Of a stretch of 57,684 nt of DNA, positions 36,513-46,881 are shown piece by piece. A program made the translations under genes and the position numbers. Each line of letters opens with the position of its first letter. Positions within the stretch are counted from its first letter, which is position 1. Under the pieces are notes generated by a model, which made no database searches, was not told where the DNA came from, and saw only the letters and a program-made list of their open reading frames with translations. Location: assembly GCA_947461795.1 (NCBI GenBank), contig CANHMG010000005.1, positions 1 to 57,684 of the forward strand, written 5' to 3'. This DNA comes from Flavobacteriaceae bacterium (GTDB lineage Bacteria > Bacteroidota > Bacteroidia > Flavobacteriales > Flavobacteriaceae).

Positions 36513-37820
36513 ATGCTAGAAAAATTCCAAATTCATCTGCAAAATAACTTTCCTTTTCTTAAGGGAAAGAAACTGTTACTTGCCACTAGCGGTGGAATCG
36601 ATAGCATGGCAATGGTGCATCTTTTTCAACAAACATCTCATCCAATTGCTATGGCACATTGTAATTTTCAATTGCGTGGGCTTGAAAGTTTTGAAGATCA
36701 AAAATTCATTGAAGACTATGCAGATGCCCATCATATCCCAATTTATTCTACAAAATTTGACACCATTGCTTTTGCAGAAGATTTTCAGTTATCTATTCAA
36801 ATGGCAGCGCGCGAGTTACGATACAATTGGTTTTATGAACTACTAGAAACCGAAAATTATGATTTTATACTCACAGCTCATCATGCCGACGACAATCTAG
36901 AAACTTTTTTAATTAATTTATCTCGTGGTACTGGATTAGAAGGATTATCTGGAATTCCAGTGCAAAACAACAAAATTATTCGGCCTCTTTTGATTTTTAG
37001 CAGACATGAAATTGAAGTTTATGTTGCGGAAAATAACATTGTTTGGCGTGAAGATAGTAGTAATGCCTCCAATAAATATTTGCGTAACAAAATTCGTCAT
37101 GATTTGATTCCGGTTTTAAAAGAATTGAATCCTAACTTTAGTGCTTCTTTTCAAAAAACACAGCACTACTTGCAAGAAGCACAGCAAATGGTTGAAGACG
37201 CCTCAGTGCTCATTTATCAGCAAGTAGCGAAAGAAATCGAAAATGATATTCATTTCGAATTAAAAAAATTAAAACAACTCCCTAATTATCATTCATACCT
37301 ATTTCAGTGGTTAAAAGAATTTGGTTTTTCAGATTGGAATGTAATTAAGGATTTGGTAGAAAGTCAATCAGGAAAGCAAGTGTTTTCAAAGCACTATCGC
37401 TTACTCAAAAACAGAGAGGTATTAATTTTGAGTCCATTAATAGTAATTTCTAACGAAGAATTTTACATAGATAAAAATCAAAATGAAGTTAATATTCCCT
37501 TAAATCTTTCTTTTTGTAAAGTAACGGACATTTCAGCTTCTTCAAATTCAAGTATATTTGTCGATGAAAATAAATTGAAATATCCTCTCCAGATAAGAAA
37601 GTGGAAAAAAGGTGATTTTTTTCAACCTTTTGGAATGAATGGACAAACAAAGAAAGTTAGTAAATTTTTTAAAGACGAAAAATTATCCTTGATAGCAAAG
37701 GAAAAAATTTGGCTTTTATGTTCTGATAATAAAATTGTATGGGTAATTGGAGTTAGAGCTGACGAACGATTTAAAGTAGCAACCACAACAACACAAATAG
37801 TAAATATAACAACACACTAA
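36513..37820 (+). CDS. tilS: tRNA(Ile)-lysidine synthase
   Basis: A 435-residue enzyme that lysinylates C34 of the tRNA reading AUA. The PP-loop is LLLATSGGIDSMAMVHLF; HCNFQLRG, TAHHADDNLETFLINLSRGTG and REDSSNASNKYLRNKIRHDL are further TilS signatures. The C-terminal domain includes WKKGDFFQPFGMNGQTKKVS. The ATG at 36513 is preferred to TTG at 36507. The gene begins 27 bp after pabB and its stop overlaps the dsbD start (TAATG). Confidence 0.94.
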   Translation: MLEKFQIHLQNNFPFLKGKKLLLATSGGIDSMAMVHLFQQTSHPIAMAHCNFQLRGLESFEDQKFIEDYADAHHIPIYSTKFDTIAFAEDFQLSIQMAARELRYNWFYELLETENYDFILTAHHADDNLETFLINLSRGTGLEGLSGIPVQNNKIIRPLLIFSRHEIEVYVAENNIVWREDSSNASNKYLRNKIRHDLIPVLKELNPNFSASFQKTQHYLQEAQQMVEDASVLIYQQVAKEIENDIHFELKKLKQLPNYHSYLFQWLKEFGFSDWNVIKDLVESQSGKQVFSKHYRLLKNREVLILSPLIVISNEEFYIDKNQNEVNIPLNLSFCKVTDISASSNSSIFVDENKLKYPLQIRKWKKGDFFQPFGMNGQTKKVSKFFKDEKLSLIAKEKIWLLCSDNKIVWVIGVRADERFKVATTTTQIVNITTH

Positions 37821-39829
37821 TGAAGCATTTATTCTTGACACTTTTTGCTTTTTTGTTTTTCATTACTGGAAAAGCGCAAATTTTAGAACCCGTAAAATGG
37901 AAGACTTCTATTGAGAAAAAATCAAATACCAATTACTTATTAATTTTTGATGGTGTCATTGAAAAAGAATGGCATATGTATTCTCAATTCACTGCCGATG
38001 GTGGTGCATTGCCATTAGAAGTGCTTTTTAAAAATGAAAAAGCCTTTTATAAGTTGATTGGTAAGACCAAAGAAGGGAAAACCAAAACTGTTTTTAATGA
38101 TGTTTTTGGTGTGAATGAAACTTTTTTTGAAGGAAAAGTGCATCTAGTTCAAGAAGTTGCCTTACTCAATCCCAAACTAAAAATGATAGAGGCATCTTTA
38201 AATTATCAAGTTTGTAAACAGAGTTGTATCAATTCGGAAAAGAGTTTTACTTTTTCAATTCCTGTGGAAACTTCGGCTGAAGTTGCAGCAGTTGTAGATA
38301 CTGTAAAAGTAGATTCAGTTCCAATCGTTTCAGAAGAAAGTAGTCCAACTATTGCACCTAAAGTTTCCAAAGAGGTTATAGATACACCCAAAAAGGATCA
38401 GAAAAAAGGATTATGGACTATTTTCTTTTTAGCCTTTTTGGGTGGTTTTGCGGCTTTGTTAACACCTTGTGTGTTTCCAATGATACCCATGACCGTTAGT
38501 TTTTTTACCAAGCAAAGTAAAACTCCAGCACAAGGAAAAAAGAATGCTTTTATTTATGGAATTTCAATTATTGCGATTTATGTTATTCTAGGACTACTAG
38601 TGACTGGGATTTTTGGTGCTGATGCTTTGAATGCCTTATCAACAAACGTTTGGTTCAATCTAATTTTCTTTCTTTTGTTGATTGTATTTGCGGCTTCCTT
38701 TTTAGGGGCTTTCGAAATCATGTTGCCCAATTCATGGGCCAATAAAGTGGATAGACAAGCGGATCGAGGAGGAATAGTGGGAATTTTATTTATGGCTTTG
38801 GCTTTGGCAATTGTTTCTTTTTCATGTACTGGACCAATTGTAGGAACATTATTAGTTGAATCTGCATCTAAAGGTGGAATTGCTCCGATAGTTGGAATGC
38901 TCGGCTTTTCTTCTGCTTTAGCATTGCCTTTTATGTTGTTTGCGATGTTTCCAGGTTGGTTGCATTCCTTACCAAAATCGGGTGGTTGGCTCAATACAGT
39001 GAAAGTGTTTTTAGGATTCCTTGAATTGGCTTTGGCATTTAAGTTCTTATCCAATGCAGATTTAGTGTTGCAATTACATTTGTTAGAAAGGGAAGTATTT
39101 TTAGCCATTTGGATAGCCATTTTTGGCGCATTGGCATTCTATTTATTTGGAAAGTTAACGATGCCGCATGACAGTCCATTATCGCATATTTCGGTAGGAA
39201 GATTGTTTATGGGATTGACGGTTTTGTCTTTCACCATTTATATGATTCCAGGTCTTTGGGGTGCTCCTTTAAAATTAATCAATGCTTTTCCACCACCAGT
39301 AGAATATAGTGAAAGTCCGAATGGAGTGGGAAGTTCCTTGCCAGGTTCAGTTGCTACAATGTTGCCAGAAGGTGCAAAATCTGGCCCTCATGGTATCACA
39401 GTATTTGACGATTACGATAGAGGATTGGCCTATGCCAAATCAGTAAACAAACCAATTCTATTAGACTTTACTGGATTTGCTTGTGTCAATTGCAGAAAAA
39501 TGGAGAATAATGTTTGGTCTGATGAAAAAATAAAATCGATTTTAAAAAATGAAGTGGTTTTAATTTCTTTGTATGTAGATGACAAACGTGATTTGCCTAA
39601 AAACGAGCAGTTTGTTTCGAAAAGTACAGGTGAATCGATTGAAACAATTGGCGATAAATGGACAGACTTTATGATTTCGAAATACCAAACCAATACGCAA
39701 CCGTTATATGTTTTGACAGATCTGAAAGGCAATTCATTAAATATCGAAACACCAACCACTAGTTATGATCCCGACGTAATGTTGTATCAAAAATGGTTGA
39801 AAACTGGTATTGCGAATTATAAGAATTAA
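37820..39829 (+). CDS. dsbD: Thiol:disulfide interchange protein DsbD-like
   Basis: A 669-residue protein with all three DsbD modules. A signal peptide (ending ITGKAQ) and N-terminal immunoglobulin-like domain carry the pair VCKQSCINSEKSF. Eight membrane helices (about 195-480) carry cysteines in LTPCVFPMIPMTV and SFSCTGPIVGTLL. The C-terminal thioredoxin fold has DFTGFACVNCRKMENNVW. Electrons pass from cytoplasmic thioredoxin to periplasmic partners in disulfide repair or cytochrome c maturation. It is translationally coupled to tilS and ends the operon at a strong terminator. Confidence 0.92.
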   Translation: MKHLFLTLFAFLFFITGKAQILEPVKWKTSIEKKSNTNYLLIFDGVIEKEWHMYSQFTADGGALPLEVLFKNEKAFYKLIGKTKEGKTKTVFNDVFGVNETFFEGKVHLVQEVALLNPKLKMIEASLNYQVCKQSCINSEKSFTFSIPVETSAEVAAVVDTVKVDSVPIVSEESSPTIAPKVSKEVIDTPKKDQKKGLWTIFFLAFLGGFAALLTPCVFPMIPMTVSFFTKQSKTPAQGKKNAFIYGISIIAIYVILGLLVTGIFGADALNALSTNVWFNLIFFLLLIVFAASFLGAFEIMLPNSWANKVDRQADRGGIVGILFMALALAIVSFSCTGPIVGTLLVESASKGGIAPIVGMLGFSSALALPFMLFAMFPGWLHSLPKSGGWLNTVKVFLGFLELALAFKFLSNADLVLQLHLLEREVFLAIWIAIFGALAFYLFGKLTMPHDSPLSHISVGRLFMGLTVLSFTIYMIPGLWGAPLKLINAFPPPVEYSESPNGVGSSLPGSVATMLPEGAKSGPHGITVFDDYDRGLAYAKSVNKPILLDFTGFACVNCRKMENNVWSDEKIKSILKNEVVLISLYVDDKRDLPKNEQFVSKSTGESIETIGDKWTDFMISKYQTNTQPLYVLTDLKGNSLNIETPTTSYDPDVMLYQKWLKTGIANYKN

Positions 39830-39831
39830 AT

Positions 39832-39861
39832 AAAAATCCCAATCGGAAGATTGGGATTTTT
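39832..39861. terminator. Bidirectional terminator after dsbD
   Basis: A perfect 13-bp stem, AAAAATCCCAATC/GATTGGGATTTTT, with loop GGAA. It lies two bases past the dsbD stop and one base before the end of the convergent PH-domain gene, with T-tracts on both strands. Confidence 0.92.
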
Positions 39862-39862
39862 A

Positions 39863-40240
39863 TTACTTCAAAATGTGTTTGCTCAATATCTGATATACTT
39901 CATTGATGTTGTTTCCACCTTTTCCAAACTGTTTTGAAATTGGTGCGGCCTCGTCTTTAATCCAAATTTTTAATTCGGCATCAAGGTCTAATATACCAGC
40001 GCTTTCTTTTGAAAACTTAATCACGTTGGAGTAAGGAATTGACAAATAATCTACTTTCGAACCGACTAATTGTTTCTCCACTAAAATCAATCGTTTGTTG
40101 GTGAAAATAAACATGTCTTTCACCATTTTAAAAGCCTTTTCTATGTTTTCACCGTCAATTAAGATGGGTTCGAATTCCCTGGCAACATTATCTAAATTCA
40201 CTTCTGAAGCATTCCCTAAAATCGCATTAAATAGTCCCAT
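39863..40240 (-). CDS. Bacterial PH-domain protein
   Basis: A 125-residue soluble protein. The core FKMVKDMFIFTNKRLILVEKQ, KVDYLSIPYSNVIKFS and LDLDAELKIWIKDE is the bacterial pleckstrin-homology fold of YvbH-like proteins. These form ring-like oligomers; ligand and role are unknown. It stands alone between the dsbD terminator and the divergent yifB gene. Confidence 0.78.
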   Translation of the reverse strand: MGLFNAILGNASEVNLDNVAREFEPILIDGENIEKAFKMVKDMFIFTNKRLILVEKQLVGSKVDYLSIPYSNVIKFSKESAGILDLDAELKIWIKDEAAPISKQFGKGGNNINEVYQILSKHILK

Positions 40241-40336
40241 TTTATTTTTTGTTTGATTTGAAGTGCCAAAAATAATTCTATTTGGTGATTGAAAACTAAA
40301 TTTTTATTAATTTTAACGTCATATAAAGTATACGCC

Positions 40337-41872
40337 ATGTTAGTTAAAGTATTTGGAAGCGCCGTTTTTGGGGTCGAAGCCACGACCATTACCATCGAAG
40401 TAAATATTGATAAAGGAATCGGGTACCACTTGGTTGGATTGCCTGATAATGCCATCAAAGAAAGCAGTTACCGTATTGCTGCAGCTCTCAAGAATAACGG
40501 ATATTGTCTTCCCGGAAAAAAAATCACGATCAACATGGCGCCAGCCGATTTGCGAAAAGAAGGTTCTGCTTATGATTTGACATTGGCGATTGGAATTCTT
40601 GTGGCTTCAGGTCAAATTCAAGCGGAAGAAAGTGCAAGCTATATTATTATGGGTGAATTATCACTCGATGGAAGTTTGCAACCTATTCGTGGTGCCTTAT
40701 CGATTGCTATCAAAGCGAAAGAGGAAGGGTTTAAGGGGTTTTTCCTTCCCAAGCAAAATGTCAAAGAAGCCGCAATTGTGGAGGGTTTAGACGTTTTTGG
40801 AATTGAAAACTTGCAAGAAGTCATCGATTTTTTTGAAGGAAAAGGAACTCTTGAACCCACTTCGATTGACACTCAAGCCGAGTTTCATAAAACTTTAGAT
40901 TTCCCAGAGCATGATTTTAGCGATGTGAAGGGACAGGAAAGTATCAAACGCTGTATGGAAATTGCCGCAGCGGGAGGTCATAATATAATTTTGATTGGCC
41001 CTCCAGGTTCGGGAAAGACGATGTTAGCCAAACGATTACCGAGTATTTTGCCTCCAATGACGATGCGGGAATCTTTAGAAACTACTAAAATTCATAGTGT
41101 TGCAGGGAAATTAAAAGAAATTGGTTTGATGAATCAACGTCCATTTCGGAGTCCACATCACACGATTTCGAATGTTGCCTTAGTCGGAGGAGGAAGTTAT
41201 CCGCAACCCGGAGAAATATCGATGGCGCATAACGGTGTGTTGTTTTTAGATGAATTACCGGAGTTCAAACGCGAAGTTTTAGAAGTCATGCGACAGCCGT
41301 TGGAAGATCGCGAAGTCACTATTTCACGGGCGAAGTTTACCGTTACTTATCCGTCGTCATTTATGCTCGTGGCGAGTATGAATCCAAGTCCAAGTGGATT
41401 TTTTAACGACCCCAATTCACCATCAACATCTTCACCTCATGAAATGCAACGGTATTTGAGTAAGATTTCGGGTCCTTTGTTAGATAGAATCGATATACAT
41501 ATTGAAGTGACTCCTGTTCCTTTTGAGAAATTATCCGATACCCGAAAATCTGAAAGTAGTGTTGCCATTCGAGAGCGAGTAACGCATGCTAGAAAAATTC
41601 AATCGAGACGATTTGAAGCAATTGAAGCGGTAAACTACAATGCTCAGATGAGTACTAAATTGATTCGAGAGTTTTGTGCTTTAGACGAAGTTTCCTTGCA
41701 ATTATTAAAAACTGCCATGGAGCGATTGAATTTATCGGCCCGAGCTTACGATCGAATATTAAAAGTTGCAAGAACGATTGCAGATTTGGAAAGTTCTGAG
41801 AAAGTTGTATCGAGCCATATCGCGGAGGCTATACAGTATCGAAGTTTGGATAGGGAAGGTTGGTTGGGGTGA
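40337..41872 (+). CDS. YifB/ComM-type Mg chelatase-like AAA+ ATPase
   Basis: A 511-residue protein with an N-terminal Lon-protease-like S5 domain ([37 protein letters not shown]), then an AAA+ domain. Walker A is [15 protein letters not shown] and Walker B is [28 protein letters not shown] and a C-terminal helical domain ([20 protein letters not shown]) complete it. In competent bacteria ComM is a branch-migration helicase needed for natural transformation. The ATG at 40337 fits the family; the TTG at 40289 adds unsupported residues. Confidence 0.92.
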   Translation: MLVKVFGSAVFGVEATTITIEVNIDKGIGYHLVGLPDNAIKESSYRIAAALKNNGYCLPGKKITINMAPADLRKEGSAYDLTLAIGILVASGQIQAEESASYIIMGELSLDGSLQPIRGALSIAIKAKEEGFKGFFLPKQNVKEAAIVEGLDVFGIENLQEVIDFFEGKGTLEPTSIDTQAEFHKTLDFPEHDFSDVKGQESIKRCMEIAAAGGHNIILIGPPGSGKTMLAKRLPSILPPMTMRESLETTKIHSVAGKLKEIGLMNQRPFRSPHHTISNVALVGGGSYPQPGEISMAHNGVLFLDELPEFKREVLEVMRQPLEDREVTISRAKFTVTYPSSFMLVASMNPSPSGFFNDPNSPSTSSPHEMQRYLSKISGPLLDRIDIHIEVTPVPFEKLSDTRKSESSVAIRERVTHARKIQSRRFEAIEAVNYNAQMSTKLIREFCALDEVSLQLLKTAMERLNLSARAYDRILKVARTIADLESSEKVVSSHIAEAIQYRSLDREGWLG

Positions 41873-41963
41873 ATTTATCTTTGAAAATAATATTTGGAGT
41901 TTTAACTAGTGAAATAGTATATCTCACAAAGACAAATGGGCTTTTAAAAAAACACCTAAAAAA

Positions 41964-44183
41964 TTAGTTTTTATTCACTCGAGTCACTTTATCTACGCCG
42001 TCAATTTTTTTAATGTTCTCAATTAGTTTCTTGAGGATAATGTTGTTCTGCACAATTACTGTTACCTGCCCGTTGAAAATTCCAGCGTCGCCACTCAACG
42101 AAATACTCTGGATATTCACATGCATATTATTCGAAATCACTTTGGTTAATTCGTTCGTTAATCCTAAGGTATCCATACCTGTAATGTTCAAAATGGCTTT
42201 AAATTCTTGTTGTGTCGAGTCGATCCATCGCGCTAAAATGATGCGGTAGGCGTAATTTGATTGCAAACTAATAGCATTGGGACAATCTTTTTTGTGCACC
42301 TTAATTCCTTCATTAATCGTTACAAAACCAAACACTTCATCTCCTGGAATTGGATTGCAACAGGTAGATAATTTATAATCCAAACGATCTTGATCGGCAC
42401 CAAAAACCAACATATCGTAATTGCTACTAATGATAGGTTTGTGAATGTCAGGATCTGCTGTGTTATGGGTTCTTTTAATTTTGTTCTTAAAGAAATTCAT
42501 CAAAGTATTGCTCTTTTGAGCCGCAAAATCTTTGAGTTGTTGATTTTCAATAGAACCGATTCCAATACGGTAAAACAAATCTAAACTGGTTTTCAATTTA
42601 AAATAATTCACCAATTCATTCACCACTTGTTCACTTAAAGTAATCTTCAACTGCTTCAACTTTCGAGTCAATAATTCTTTTCCGTCTTCTGCCATTTTCT
42701 TGGTGTCTTCATTCAACACATTTCGAATTTTGTTTTTGGCTCTTGAAGTCGTAACATAATCCAACCAACTCGAAGTTGGCTTTTGATTTTGAGAAGTAAT
42801 TACTTCTATTTGATCGCCACTTTTCAATTCGGTATTGAGCGGAACCAATCTACCATTCACTCTTGTTCCTCGAGTTCGAATCCCAATTTCCGAGTGAATA
42901 CTAAAAGCAAAATCTAAAGAAGTAGCACCTTTCGGCAATGATTTTATTTCCCCTTTGGGTGTAAATACGAAAATCTCTTTTGCGTATAAATTCATTTTAA
43001 AATCCTCTACAAAATCCACTGCATTGGTTTCCGAATTTTCTAAAGCTTCTTTCAATAAATTCAACCAAACATCCAAGCCACTTTCTTCAGTAGCACCTTG
43101 CTTGTATTTGTAATGTGCCGCATATCCTTTTTCTGCAATCTCATCCATACGCTCACTGCGAACTTGCACTTCAACCCAACGACCTTTGGGTCCCATAACG
43201 GTGATGTGTAAAGCTTCATAACCAGTTGATTTAGGAGATGAAATCCAATCACGCAACCTGCTCGGGCTCGGACGATAATGATCTGTGACTATCGAATAGA
43301 TTTTCCAAGCGATAAATTTTTCGTCGTGTGAGATAGATTTGTATACAATCCGTAAAGCAAATTTATCGTAGACTTCATCAAAGCTTACATTTTGTGCTTT
43401 CATTTTACGGCGAATCGAATAAATCGATTTGGGTCTGCCTTTGATGACATACTCCACATTTTCTTCATCCAAAGATTTTTTCAAAACATCAGAAATCGTT
43501 TTGATATATTCGTCTTGCTCTTCTTTGGTTTCTTTTATTTTACTAACAATGTCGTTGTAGATTTTAGGCTCGGTATATTTCAACCCTAAATCCTCCAATT
43601 TGGTTTTAATATTATACAATCCCAAACGATGGGCGAGTGGGGCATAAATGTATAAAGTTTCGGAGGCAATTTTAATTTGTTTGTGCTCTGGCATGGAATC
43701 CATCGTCTGCATATTGTGCAAACGATCAGCGAGTTTGATGAGAATCACCCGAACATCATCGTTCAAAGTTAAAAGCATTTTACGGAAATTTTCCGCTTGC
43801 ATCGATACATTAAGATCTTTCTGAACCTGTGAAATTTTGGTCAATCCCTCAACCAATTGGGCGACTTTTGGATTGAACATTTTTTCGATATCCGCCACGG
43901 TAATGTCAGTATCTTCCACCACATCATGCATCAACGCAGCAGCAATTCCGGTAGCACCCAAACCAATTTCGGAAGCTACAATTTTGGCTACAGCAATCGG
44001 ATGAAAGATATACGCTTCGCCAGATTTTCGTCGTTGTTCCTGATGTGCATCTACCGCAACATCAAAAGCTTTACGAATGAGTTTTTTATCCTCGGCACTC
44101 AGTGTTTGGTAACTGATGCGAAGTAATTCTTTATATTCTTTTGCAATTGCTTTGTTTTCTTTTTCAATATCAATCTCAACCAT
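41964..44183 (-). CDS. Bifunctional (p)ppGpp synthetase/hydrolase, RelA/SpoT family
   Basis: A 739-residue stringent-response enzyme. The HD hydrolase domain is intact (YIFHPIAVAKIVASE, AALMHDVVEDTDI, LIKLADRLHNMQTM). The synthetase domain has KGRPKSIYSIRRKM, FALRIVYKS and EVQVRSERMDEIAEKGYAAH. TGS (IFVFTPKGEIKSLPKGAT), a CC-containing zinc-finger region (STCCNPIPGDEVFGFVT) and a C-terminal ACT domain follow. With both catalytic halves retained it should set the (p)ppGpp level up and down, as Rel/SpoT enzymes do. Confidence 0.95.
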   Translation of the reverse strand: MVEIDIEKENKAIAKEYKELLRISYQTLSAEDKKLIRKAFDVAVDAHQEQRRKSGEAYIFHPIAVAKIVASEIGLGATGIAAALMHDVVEDTDITVADIEKMFNPKVAQLVEGLTKISQVQKDLNVSMQAENFRKMLLTLNDDVRVILIKLADRLHNMQTMDSMPEHKQIKIASETLYIYAPLAHRLGLYNIKTKLEDLGLKYTEPKIYNDIVSKIKETKEEQDEYIKTISDVLKKSLDEENVEYVIKGRPKSIYSIRRKMKAQNVSFDEVYDKFALRIVYKSISHDEKFIAWKIYSIVTDHYRPSPSRLRDWISSPKSTGYEALHITVMGPKGRWVEVQVRSERMDEIAEKGYAAHYKYKQGATEESGLDVWLNLLKEALENSETNAVDFVEDFKMNLYAKEIFVFTPKGEIKSLPKGATSLDFAFSIHSEIGIRTRGTRVNGRLVPLNTELKSGDQIEVITSQNQKPTSSWLDYVTTSRAKNKIRNVLNEDTKKMAEDGKELLTRKLKQLKITLSEQVVNELVNYFKLKTSLDLFYRIGIGSIENQQLKDFAAQKSNTLMNFFKNKIKRTHNTADPDIHKPIISSNYDMLVFGADQDRLDYKLSTCCNPIPGDEVFGFVTINEGIKVHKKDCPNAISLQSNYAYRIILARWIDSTQQEFKAILNITGMDTLGLTNELTKVISNNMHVNIQSISLSGDAGIFNGQVTVIVQNNIILKKLIENIKKIDGVDKVTRVNKN

Positions 44184-44273
44184 AGCTTTCTTTGTTCAAT
44201 ATCTAAAATTAGAAATAACAATCGAAATGTACAATTTTAATTGATATTTCACAATGGATAATTGATAATGAAG

Positions 44274-44372
44274 TTTTGGGCGTGCCCGACGAAAAGTCGG
44301 TCAGGCTGTTCGTTGCAATTCCTCGCTCGTGCTTCGCTGCGGGATTTCCACTGCCATCCTTCACGCGGCAAA
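44274..44372 (+). repeat. GC-rich dispersed intergenic repeat, copy B
   Basis: It starts with TTTTGGGCGTGCC (44275-44287), followed by a small hairpin CCGAC-gaaaa-GTCGG, then GTTGCAATTCCTCGCTCG, CTTCGCTGCGGGATTTCC and CCTTCACGCGG. The box and several phrases recur inverted at 16908-17106. It lies between relA/spoT and the following methyltransferase; the surrounding DNA is AT-rich. Confidence 0.5.
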
Positions 44373-44471
44373 CACCTTTAGTATAAAACATTTGATTTCT
44401 AAATCAAATATTAATTTTATTAGTATTTTTGGTCGCATTTCAAAAATAAGACCCGCTCAATACTATAATTC

Positions 44472-45320
44472 ATGGATTTAAATAAAAGTAATACTGCAAA
44501 AAATGAGGAATTCTACGATTCGATTTACAATAATGTCGACGTTGATTATATTATTCAGTATTTAAATAATATAGATGTGTTTTTAAGCAATGCCAAACAA
44601 GTTCATACTAGTTGGGTAGGTTTATATCAAAATGATTTCGATAAAACTTTAAAAGGAAAAAAAGTATTAGAACTTGGTTGCGGTGATTGTTTAAATGCAG
44701 CTGTAATGAGCGTTTTAGGGGCTGAAGTTTATGCTAATGACCTATCGCAACATTGCGGTGCTATCATCAATAACCTTAACAAAAAATATGATTTTGAAAC
44801 TCCTATACAATTTGTATATGGTGATTTTTTAGAAGCTGATATTCCTCTTGATTTTTTTGATATTGTGGTTGGAAAATCATTCGTACATCATCTGACGAAC
44901 GAGCAAGAAATTCAATTCACAGAAAAAATTGTTCAAATTCTCAAAAAAGATGGAGTAGTTCGTTACTTTGAGCCAGCTGTAAATAGTGTTTTTCTTGATA
45001 AAATACGATTTTTAATTCCATTGCACGACCGACCTTCCTTACTTCAAAAAGAAAAATTCAAAGTATGGAAAGCATTAGATCCGCACCCAGAAAGAGATAA
45101 TTCATCGAAGAATTACAGGAAAATTGGAAATCAATATTTCAAAACAACCGAAATCTATTGTATCGGGAGCATTGAGAAATTGCAACGTTTGTTTCCATCT
45201 AAAATTAGTAGTAAAGAATTTCGGCGTAGGGCATTTCAAATAGAGCGGTATTTGCCAGCATTTATTCGAAATATTTTCGCGAGATCGCAAATGGTAGAGT
45301 ATAAGTTTCCAAAAAAATAA
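44472..45320 (+). CDS. Class I SAM-dependent methyltransferase
   Basis: A 282-residue cytoplasmic protein with motif I KVLELGCGDCLNAAVMSVLG, acidic motif II VYANDLSQH and motif III/IV FFDIVVGKSFVHHL. The C-terminal 100 residues (EPAVNSVFLDKIRFLIPLHD, YLPAFIRNIFARSQMVEYKF) are not diagnostic of a substrate. It is a single-gene unit. The neighbours do not reveal its pathway; small-molecule or glycan methylation is possible. Confidence 0.75.
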   Translation: MDLNKSNTAKNEEFYDSIYNNVDVDYIIQYLNNIDVFLSNAKQVHTSWVGLYQNDFDKTLKGKKVLELGCGDCLNAAVMSVLGAEVYANDLSQHCGAIINNLNKKYDFETPIQFVYGDFLEADIPLDFFDIVVGKSFVHHLTNEQEIQFTEKIVQILKKDGVVRYFEPAVNSVFLDKIRFLIPLHDRPSLLQKEKFKVWKALDPHPERDNSSKNYRKIGNQYFKTTEIYCIGSIEKLQRLFPSKISSKEFRRRAFQIERYLPAFIRNIFARSQMVEYKFPKK

Positions 45321-45336
45321 CTATAACGAGTTCAAC

Positions 45337-46875
45337 TTATTTTACTCTCTCAAAATCCAAATCTTGAAAATCATAACTAAAGTCTGTTAATGGTGAAATG
45401 GGTTTCATTTTTATATTGATGCCATTTGCTGAAAAAGTCAAAAAAGCATCTGCTAATAAACTCCTATTATTCCATTTTACAGCGAAGGTTTGGTCTTTAT
45501 AGTAAAAAACTTCACCACTTAATTGAGGAGAACGAATCGAGTGGAAGTAGAGTTTCCCTTTTTTCTCTGAAAGTACAATATCACCCAGCCAATTGTCTTT
45601 ATAGGTTCCAGTATATTTTTGTAAATCAATACCAATTTTATCTTTTTTATTCTGATTGACAATTGCCCAAACATCCTCCGAAATTTTATCCGCATTGTCT
45701 TCTTTTTCTTTCCGTTGACTGCTATATAAAGTGACGTAATCTTCGGATTTCAAATTCAAATAACTGTCCTTAATCGTATTGGTTATTGCATTAAAAGCCG
45801 CACCATTTTGTTGATTGGTTAATACGATAATCCCCAAATTGAGTTCGGGTAAAAGTGTAACTTGAGTGACAATTCCGTCTAAACCTCCCGTATGAGAAAC
45901 TTGAAAATTTCCTTTCACTTCAGTAAGTTGCCAACCTAATCCATAACTTTTGTAATGGGAGAAGTAAGGTGCTACAGGTTTGTTGGGTAATATAGTTTGT
46001 GGCGACCACATTTCATTTTGTTGTTTTTCTGAAAAGAGTTGTTTTTGATTTTCGATCCCATATTTTCCTTTTTTCAATTGCATCATAACCCATTTACTCA
46101 AATCATTCACGCTAGAATAAATTCCACCAGCGGGATCTAATATTTGGTTTTTATAACGTGATATAGCTTTCAATTTACCCTCTGTTGGTACGTGTGGCAT
46201 GATAACATTTGTCGTGTCTTTCAATCTCAAAAAGGAAGCGGCACTATGAGTCATTTCTAATGGTTTCATGATGCGTTGTTCGATAAATTCTCCCCATGAA
46301 ATTCCACTAACTTTATGAATTACTTCACCAGCAACAATATAAAGTAAGTTGTCGTAATCGTATTTGGTTCTAAATGCAGAAACTGGTTTTAGATATTGCA
46401 AATTCATAATGATGTCTTGCGTGGTAAAGTTATTTCCATCAGGCCAAATCATCAAATCTCCAGCTCCTAATCCTAATCCACTTCGATGTGTCAACAAATC
46501 ACGAATCGTAAATTCTTGAGTAACATAGTCGTTATACATTTTAAATTCAGGAATGTATTTCACTACTTTATCATCCCAATTGACTTTTCCCTCCTCTACA
46601 AGCATGGCTAAAGCGGCTGTTGTAAAAGCTTTACTATTGGAAGCAATTCCGAACAAAGTGTTTTCATTGACAGTTTCTTTGGATAGAATAGAACGAATTC
46701 CATATCCTTTTGAAAGAATGACTTGACCGTCTTTCACAATAGCGATAGCAATACCTGGAACATCAAATGTTTTTAGTGTTTTGTTTACTAAATCATCAAT
46801 TTGTGGTGTGTTTAATTGTGCAACAGTTACACTACTGAATGCAAGAGTCAGGCTTAGAAATACAATTTTTTTCAT
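45337..46875 (-). CDS. Serine hydrolase of the class C beta-lactamase/esterase family
   Basis: A 512-residue exported protein (signal ending SVTVAQ). The penicillin-binding-fold motifs are FGIASNSKAFTTAAL (SxxK), KYDYDNLLYIVAGE (YxN) and VSHTGGLDGIVTQ (HTG). After the catalytic domain (to about 380) a DUF3471-like beta domain follows (DLQKYTGTYKDNWLGDIVLSE-type). Relatives include esterases and D-amino peptidases as well as beta-lactamases, so resistance should not be assumed. Its start is six bases from the SpoU gene stop. Confidence 0.86.
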   Translation of the reverse strand: MKKIVFLSLTLAFSSVTVAQLNTPQIDDLVNKTLKTFDVPGIAIAIVKDGQVILSKGYGIRSILSKETVNENTLFGIASNSKAFTTAALAMLVEEGKVNWDDKVVKYIPEFKMYNDYVTQEFTIRDLLTHRSGLGLGAGDLMIWPDGNNFTTQDIIMNLQYLKPVSAFRTKYDYDNLLYIVAGEVIHKVSGISWGEFIEQRIMKPLEMTHSAASFLRLKDTTNVIMPHVPTEGKLKAISRYKNQILDPAGGIYSSVNDLSKWVMMQLKKGKYGIENQKQLFSEKQQNEMWSPQTILPNKPVAPYFSHYKSYGLGWQLTEVKGNFQVSHTGGLDGIVTQVTLLPELNLGIIVLTNQQNGAAFNAITNTIKDSYLNLKSEDYVTLYSSQRKEKEDNADKISEDVWAIVNQNKKDKIGIDLQKYTGTYKDNWLGDIVLSEKKGKLYFHSIRSPQLSGEVFYYKDQTFAVKWNNRSLLADAFLTFSANGINIKMKPISPLTDFSYDFQDLDFERVK

Positions 46876-46881
46876 AAGAGA

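Noticed and set aside
45337..46875. Beta-lactam resistance gene
   Set aside because: The SxxK/YxN/HTG fold is shared by esterases and peptidases and the C-terminal DUF3471-like domain favours these.
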